Assembly (NCBI GenBank): GCA_963576725.1
Contig: OY755242.1
Span: forward strand, 5,560,240-5,624,239
Source of the DNA: Azorinus chamasolen
Lineage: Eukaryota > Mollusca > Bivalvia > Cardiida > Solecurtidae
Direction: 5' to 3'
DNA length: 64,000 bases
Shown: piece by piece, positions 51,401-60,400 of the stretch
How the letters are laid out: each line of letters starts with the position of its first letter
Numbering within the stretch: position 1 is the stretch's first letter
Translations under genes and position numbers: made by a program
The notes under the pieces: generated by a model
Told to the model about the DNA's origin: nothing
Database searches by the model: none
What the model saw: only the letters and a program-made list of their open reading frames with translations

Positions 51401-54400
51401 GTAGAATAATATCTACATAGTTTGTAAGTGTTGGCCATGGTGGACACTGTAGAATAATATCTATATAGTTTGTAAGTGTTGGCCATGGTGGACACTGTAG
51501 AATAATATCTACATAGTTTGTAAGTGTTGGCCATGGTGGACACTGTAGAATAATATCTACATAGTTTGTAAGTGTTGGCCATGGTGGACACTGTAGAATA
51601 ATACCTATATAGTTTGTAAGTGTTGGCCATGGTGGACACTGTAGAATAATATCTATATAGTTTGTAAGTGTTGGCCATGGTGGACACTGTAGAATAATAT
51701 CTATATAGTTTGTAAGTGTTGGCCATGGTGGACACTGTAGAATAATATCTATATAGTTTGTAAGTGTTGGCCATGGTGGACACTGTAGAATAATATCTAT
51801 ATAGTTTGTAAGTGTTGGCCATGGTGGACACTGTAGAATAATATCTATATAGTTTGTAAGTGTTGGCCATGGTGGACACTGTAGAATAATATCTACATAG
51901 TTTGTAAGTGTTGGCCATGGTGGACACTGTAGAATAATATCTATATAGTTTGTAAGTGTTGGCCATGGTGGACACTGTAGAATAATATCTATATAGTTTG
52001 TAAGTGTTGGCCATGGTGGACACTGTAGAATAATATCTATATAGTTTGTAAGTGTTGGCCATGGTGGACACTGTAGAATAATATCTACATAGTTTGTAAG
52101 TGTTGGCCATGGTGGACACTGTAGAATAATATCTACATAGTTTGTAAGTGTTGGCCATGGTGGACACTGTAGAATAATATCTACATAGTTTGTAAGTGTT
52201 GGCCATGGTGGACACTGTAGAATAATATCTACATAGTTTGTAAGTGTTGGCCATGGTGGACACTGTAGAATAATATCTACATAGTTTGTAAGTGTTGGCC
52301 ATGGTGGACACTGTAGAATAATATCTACATAGTTTGTAAGTGTTGGCCATGGTGGACACTGTAGAATAATATCTACTATAGTTTGTAAGTGTTGGCCATG
52401 GTGGACACTGTAGAATAATATCTATATAGTTTGTAAGTGTTGGCCATGGTGGACACTGTAGAATAATATCTATATAGTTTGTAAGTGTTGGCCATGGTGG
52501 ACACTGTAGAATAATATCTATATAGTTTGTAAGTGTTGGCCATGGTGGACACTGTAGAATAATATCTATATAGTTTGTAAGTGTTGGCCATGGTGGACAC
52601 TGTAGAATAATATCTATATAGTTTGTAAGTGTTGGCCATGGTGGACACTGTAGAATAATATCTATATAGTTTGTAAGTGTTGGCCATGGTGGACACTGTA
52701 GAATAATATCTATATAGTTTGTAAGTGTTGGCCATGGTGGACACTGTAGAATAATATCTATATAGTTTGTAAGTGTTGGCCATGGTGGACACTGTAGAAT
52801 AATATCTATATAGTTTGTAAGTGTTGGCCATGGTGGACACTGTAGAATAATATCTATATAGTTTGTAAGTGTTGGCCATGGTGGACACTGTAGAATAATA
52901 TCTATATAGTTTGTTGTAAGTGTTGGCCATGGTGGACACTGTAGAATAATATCTATATAGTTTGTAAGTGTTGGCCATGGTGGACACTGTAGAATAATAT
53001 CTATATAGTTTGTTGTAAGTGTTGGCCATGGTGGACACTGTAGAATAATATCTATATAGTTTGTAAGTGTTGGCCATGGTGGACACTGTAGAATAATATC
53101 TATATAGTTTGTAAGTGTTGGCCATGGTGGACACTGTAGAATAATATCTATATAGTTTGTAAGTGTTGGCCATGGTGGACACTGTAGAATAATATCTATA
53201 TAGTTGTTGTAAGTGTTGGCCATGGTGGACACTGTAGAATAATATCTATATAGTTTGTAAGTGTTGGCCATGGTGGACACTGTAGAATAATATCTATATA
53301 GTTTGTAAGTGTTGGCCATGGTGGACACTGTAGAATAATATCTATATAGTTTGTAAGTGTTGGCCATGGTGGACACTGTAGAATAATATCTATATAGTTT
53401 GTAAGTGTTGGCCATGGTGGACACTGTAGAATAATATCTATATAGTTTGTAAGTGTTGGCCATGGTGGACACTGTAGAATAATATCTATATAGTTTGTAA
53501 GTGTTGGCCATGGTGGACACTGTAGAATAATATCTATATAGTTTGTAAGTGTTGGCCATGGTGGACACTGTAGAATAATATCTACATAGTTTGTAAGTGT
53601 TGGCCATGGTGGACACTGTAGAATAATATCTACATAGTTTGTAAGTGTTGGCCATGGTGGACACTGTAGAATAATATCTACATAGTTTGTAAGTGTTGGC
53701 CATGGTGGACACTGTAGAATAATATCTACATAGTTTGTAAGTGTTGGCCATGGTGGACACTGTAGAATAATATCTACATAGTTTGTAAGTGTTGGCCATG
53801 GTGGACACTGTAGAATAATATCTACATAGTTTGTAAGTGTTGGCCATGGTGGACACTGTAGAATAATATCTATATAGTTTGTAAGTGTTGGCCATGGTGG
53901 ACACTGTAGAATAATATCTATATAGTTTGTAAGTGTTGGCCATGGTGGACACTGTAGAATAATATCTATATAGTTTGTAAGTGTTGGCCATGGTGGACAC
54001 TGTAGAATAATATCTATATAGTTTGTAAGTGTTGGCCATGGTGGACACTGTAGAATAATATCTATATAGTTTGTAAGTGTTGGCCATGGTGGACACTGTA
54101 GAATAATATCTATATAGTTTGTAAGTGTTGGCCATGGTGGACACTGTAGAATAATATCTATATAGTTTGTAAGTGTTGGCCATGGTGGACACTGTAGAAT
54201 AATATCTATATAGTTTGTAAGTGTTGGCCATGGTGGACACTGTAGAATAATATCTATATAGTTTGTAAGTGTTGGCCATGGTGGACACTGTAGAATAATA
54301 TCTACATAGTTTGTAAGTGTTGGCCATGGTGGACACTGTAGAATAATATCTACATAGTTTGTAAGTGTTGGCCATGGTGGACACTGTAGAATAATATCTA

Positions 54401-57400
54401 CATAGTTTGTAAGTGTTGGCCATGGTGGACACTGTAGAATAATATCTACATAGTTTGTAAGTGTTGGCCATGGTGGACACTGTAGAATAATATCTACATA
54501 GTTTGTAAGTGTTGGCCATGGTGGACACTGTAGAATAATATCTATATAGTTTGTAAGTGTTGGCCATGGTGGACACTGTAGAATAATATCTATATAGTTT
54601 GTAAGTGTTGGCCATGGTGGACACTGTAGAATAATATCTATATAGTTTGTAAGTGTTGGCCATGGTGGACACTGTAGAATAATATCTATATAGTTTGTAA
54701 GTGTTGGCCATGGTGGACACTGTAGAATAATATCTATATAGTTTGTAAGTGTTGGCCATGGTGGACACTGTAGAATAATATCTACATAGTTTGTAAGTGT
54801 TGGCCATGGTGGACACTGTAGAATAATATCTATATAGTTTGTAAGTGTTGGCCATGGTGGACACTGTAGAATAATATCTATATAGTTTGTAAGTGTTGGC
54901 CATGGTGGACACTGTAGAATAATATCTACATAGTTTGTAAGTGTTGGCCATGGTGGACACTGTAGAATAATATCTATATAGTTTGTAAGTGTTGGCCATG
55001 GTGGACACTGTAGAATAATATCTATATAGTTTGTAAGTGTTGGCCATGGTGGACACTGTAGAATAATATCTATATAGTTTGTAAGTGTTGGCCATGGTGG
55101 ACACTGTAGAATAATATCTACATAGTTTGTAAGTGTTGGCCATGGTGGACACTGTAGAATAATATCTACATAGTTTGTAAGTGTTGGCCATGGTGGACAC
55201 TGTAGAATAATATCTACATAGTTTGTAAGTGTTGGCCATGGTGGACACTGTAGAATAATATCTACATAGTTTGTAAGTGTTGGCCATGGTGGACACTGTA
55301 GAATAATATCTATATAGTTTGTAAGTGTTGGCCATGGTGGACACTGTAGAATAATATCTATATAGTTTGTAAGTGTTGGCCATGGTGGACACTGTAGAAT
55401 AATATCTACATAGTTTGTAAGTGTTGGCCATGGTGGACACTGTAGAATAATATCTACATAGTTTGTAAGTGTTGGCCATGGTGGACACTGTAGAATAATA
55501 TCTATATAGTTTGTAAGTGTTGGCCATGGTGGACACTGTAGAATAATATCTATATAGTTTGTAAGTGTTGGCCATGGTGGACACTGTAGAATAATATCTA
55601 TATAGTTTGTAAGTGTTGGCCATGGTGGACACTGTAGAATAATATCTACATAGTTTGTAAGTGTTGGCCATGGTGGACACTGTAGAATAATATCTACATA
55701 GTTTGTAAGTGTTGGCCATGGTGGACACTGTAGAATAATATCTACATAGTTTGTAAGTGTTGGCCATGGTGGACACTGTAGAATAATATCTATATAGTTT
55801 GTAAGTGTTGGCCATGGTGGACACTGTAGAATAATATCTACATAGTTTGTAAGTGTTGGCCATGGTGGACACTGTAGAATAATATCTATATAGTTTGTAA
55901 GTGTTGGCCATGGTGGACACTGTAGAATAATATCTATATAGTTTGTAAGTGTTGGCCATGGTGGACACTGTAGAATAATATCTATATAGTTTGTAAGTGT
56001 TGGCCATGGTGGACACTGTAGAATAATATCTATATAGTTTGTAAGTGTTGGCCATGGTGGACACTGTAGAATAATATCTATATAGTTTGTAAGTGTTGGC
56101 CATGGTGGACACTGTAGAATAATATCTATATAGTTTGTAAGCACCCAGAGCAGACCCTATCAGACACTTCCTACAGGAGCCATATGACCTGGACCTATCA
56201 GACAGTTCCTACAGGAGACAGATGACCTGGACCTATCAGACAGTTCCTACAGGAGCCATATGACCTGGACCTATTCTTGTTTGCAAAGGTGTTTAACCCT
56301 TTCCCTCATATAAACATGTTTTCATGCATATGCAAACAGAGTAGACCTGTAGCTCCTGTAGGAGTAGTCTGATCAAGGTCTGCTCTGTTTGCTAATGGAA
56401 TCTGATATATCTGTTTCTTTACTAAAAATCTAAATGGCCACAATGTTCCATCTTCTATATTTTGTTATAACTATTTTGTCCATGAATATTCACTAGGTAT
56501 CAAAATCTGGAATAAACATAAAACAGGGAAAGGGTTAAAGACATACATGTATTTATGGAGAAAAGGATTAGTACCGATACACAAGAGATTGTCTGTTTGA
56601 CATGCACTTCCAAACAAACAATGCACATCCATCATGGTAAGATCATTCGCAATCGTCAGTGTACATTTATACTGAAAACTGTTTAGTATATCAAGTTGTA
56701 TCCTATATTCTTCCACCAATCTAGTCTTTTTGGAGTATAATTAGTACAAACAGTTTGTTTGGTCTATCTTTAAGAAGTTGAAAGTATGGTCAAATTAAAC
56801 AAGAGATGTTTGTAAAACATGTATACCCCCCCGATCCACTGACCTTTGACCTAGTGACCTCAAACACTATAGGGGTCATCTAGTGGTCATGACTAATCAC
56901 CACAGCAAATTTTGAAGATCCTTAGCCAAACCATTGAGCTGTTATTAATCAGAAAACATTTCAGCAATTAAGGTCATGGTGACCTTGACCTTTCACCTTG
57001 TGACCTCAAAAGCAATAGGGATCATCTAGTGGTCATGCCCAACCACCACAGCAAGATTGAAGATCCTAAGCCAAATCCTTGAGCAGTTATTGATCGGAAA
57101 CCATTTCGTCGCTGTGCTGACAAAACCTCGTATAATGAAAATCACTACTTTTCAGGAGAAGCAAAAAACTGATTATTTTTATGAATTCGTCTTTATGTGA
57201 CAAATAAGGTCTATATTCTGGTACCATATTAAAACACAAATTAATAGATAAAACTTTATTTATTCTATCATTAATAAAACTTTATTTTTTCTATCATTTG
57301 GTATGACGATTTTTTAAATGTACGATATTTTTGTACCAAGTTTTGTTCACCTTATATACGAGCTTTTACCACTTATACGATATTTCGTCATTTATTTTTT

Positions 57401-60400
57401 ATCAGGCGATCATGATATACGACAATTTACATTTCACTTGAGTTTAAGCTTTGTACCTTGACACACAAAGAAAAGGACAGACCTATGCTCTATGTACCAC
57501 AATACATGCTGACTTTATCTGCATGTGTTTTGATATGTTTAATGTCATTGCTCCACATGCTTGAAGAGTAAAATTCATACGAGGTTTTGATATTGAAAAA
57601 TTCAGACAATTAATATACAAGGTTATGTCACAGGTGAGTTTTGACACTTTTCATTGGTCGATAGCACTGAGATTTTGACAGGATGTGGGCATTGTAAATT
57701 TCAATCAGAAATCGTGAAGAAACATTTTTCGGCCAAAATGGATATACGAGGTTTTATCAGCACAGTGACGATTTCACCATTTAAGGTCATGGTGACCTTG
57801 ACTCTTGACATAGTGACCTCAAAAACTACAGGGATCATCTAGTGGTCATGAGCAACCACCAAAGCAAGTTTGAAGATCTTAAGCCAAACCCTTGACCTGT
57901 TATTGATCGGAAACCATTTCACCAGTTAAGGTTATGGTGACCTTGACCTTTGACCTAGTGACCTCAAAAACAATAGGGGTCATCTAGTGGTCATGACCAA
58001 CCACCACAGCAAGTTTGAAGATCCTAAGCCACACCCTTGACCTGTTATTGATCGGAAACCATTTCACCAGTTAAGGTCATGGTGATATTGACCTTTGACC
58101 AAGTGACCTCAAAACTGTAGGAGTCATCTACTGGTCATGACCAACCACCACAGCAAGTTTGAAGATTCTACGCCAAGCCATTTATCAGTTATTGATCGGA
58201 AACCGTTCGATCTACCGACCAACCTACCGACAGACCGACCGACATGTGCAAAGCAATATACCCCCATTTTTTCAAAAGGGGGGTATAAAAAAAACTATAC
58301 TTTTGTCCTGCATTAAGCTGCCACCTATTATATACTTATGTTCAACAAATGAATGACTGCTTAGAACAGGTTCTACTGTAGATCAGTATTCCTCTTGTCT
58401 ACAGCTCTGTCAAATGTTTAAAGATAAAAGAGTGAACAGTATACCTTCACAACAGTGACCTCTAGTCCTGCTAGATATAACAGAGGGGCAGCATTCTTCT
58501 CAAACAAGGACTTCCCCTTCCTGAAAAAGAATAGAAGACACTGTCAAAGTAAAAGACATTTTAAGTTAATTTGAAAATGTGGAAAATGCATAAGTCTATC
58601 TTTTAATTTTTACATATACATATCATAACCTACACTGTTTTATGCTTTAAAATTTATGCTCTATGAGTGTATATAATAGCACGACATATTAATAATATAT
58701 GATAAATAACATGATAAAAATATTCCTACCTTGTGTGTCATTTATGGGTTTAATTACAACATACTCAATACAACATTTTTGTTGGGTACGAACATGGACA
58801 TGATATCGAGATGATATCTGACTACAAATTGAGGTCTTAGCACAAAACGATTGTAACGATGCTTTTTAATATCTATAAACATATTTACTAGTTTGTCCTC
58901 TTCTTTAACCCTTTCCCTCATATAAACGTGTTTTCATGCATTTGCAAACAGAGTAGACCCAGAGCAAAAGGAGCCGTCTGATCAGGGTCTATACTGTTGC
59001 CTTATGGAATTTGATAGATCTGTTTCTTTTCTTTCTAAAATGGCTAGAATTTTCCATCTTCCATATTTTATAATACATGGGAACGATACCCCAGTGATAA
59101 CAAATATTCATGACTGTTTAGTTTAATTGAATTTTGTCAATCTCTTACAGAGATATGGCATTGGACAGAAAAAATATGTGATCTGGAAAAGTAATACATC
59201 AGAACCATGCACCAGTGAAAAAAAATATTCATGTTGAGTTTCATTGAATTCTATCTATCCATTAAAGAGATATGGCATCAGATGGAAAAAATATGTGATT
59301 TGGGCAATAATTCCTAAATGCTGCAAGCGATCTGGAAAAGTAATACATTTTTTTTACATGGGAACGATGCCCCAGTGATAACAAATATTCATGTCTAGTT
59401 TCATTGAATTCTGTCTATCCATTACAGAGACATGGCATCGGATGGAAACCGGATGGAAGGAAGGACGGACAAACACAAAACAATATCCCCCAGCCTTTGG
59501 CAGGGGATAATTAAATATGGAAGGTGGAAAATTGTAGCCTGTTCAGATAGTAAAGAAACAGATCTTGCAAATTCAAGTAGCAAACAGAGCAGACGCTGAT
59601 CAGACGGCTCCTATAGGAGCCGTCTGATCTGGGTCTACTCTGTTTGCAAACGTGTGAAAACATATTTATATGAAGGAAAGCGTTAATTCAGAAAACGATA
59701 TAGTCTTCTATTTCTATCTAAATTCATAAGATGCAGCGTTACTCCGAGTCTAATCAGGATTCAGACTATTGACAAATATTATCACTGTTTTGTAGTTACA
59801 ATGGTTTCATACATTTCTTAATTCTTCTTGTACATGTACATTCATCAGATAATACAGAAGAACCTCTCTAATGTGACCACTTAATGAATCAACATGGTGA
59901 CATTATATGCAGGTGGTTGCTTAATACAGGGCAAAAGTAATGCAGAAAGCTTAACTAGGAGCTTTCTGTATTACTTTTGTCCTGCATTAAGTTACCACCT
60001 GCATCTAGCACCCATAATTATACCTCTTTTAGGTGGTCGCATTAGCGAGGTTTTACTGTAGTTAACATACATTCAAGATTATCACATATAGTAAAACCTC
60101 TCTAAACTGAGCATTTACATCAGTATCAGTACCATTCTTTCAGATAGGTGACAGCTTAATGCAGGTTGAAAGTCATACAGAAAGCTACCTGCCTAAAAAG
60201 ACCTAGAATGTTCTTTACTAACCCTTTGCTTGCTGAATTTTAAAATACATTTCTCCTTCTTTACCCATGCCATGTTGTATAATTACATACATCTTCACTG
60301 TCTACAAGTATTTTGCTATGCAATCACAGCCGTTGAGTGCACTGGTTGCACAATCAACTTGTAAATAGTGCAGACCCTGATGAGACAGCTCCTGCAGGAG

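Larger units (their letters stand above)
47883..56290 (+). mobile_element. MITE family B expanded internally into a satellite
   Basis: The left arm begins TTAACCCTACATGAGCCTCA (47883) and runs to 47951 as in other family-B copies. The internal block 'ttggccatgg-agaaactgtagaat-atatctatat' is then present about 170 times (47952-56141) instead of once. After the array the hairpin region follows ('aagcacccagagcagaccc', itself triplicated) and ends 'cttgtttgcaaaggtg' before the next TTAA. The host element is therefore recognisable on both sides of the array. Confidence 0.85.

Noticed and set aside
47952..56141. CRISPR-like array
   Set aside because: Units are contiguous with no unique spacers, the genome is eukaryotic, and the origin from a MITE is visible.
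47889..56144. Open frames of 890, 1861, 982 and 268 codons on the - strand
   Set aside because: The 48-bp satellite unit is a multiple of three without stops in two frames. The frames change at indels and end in MITE sequence, so they are artefacts.
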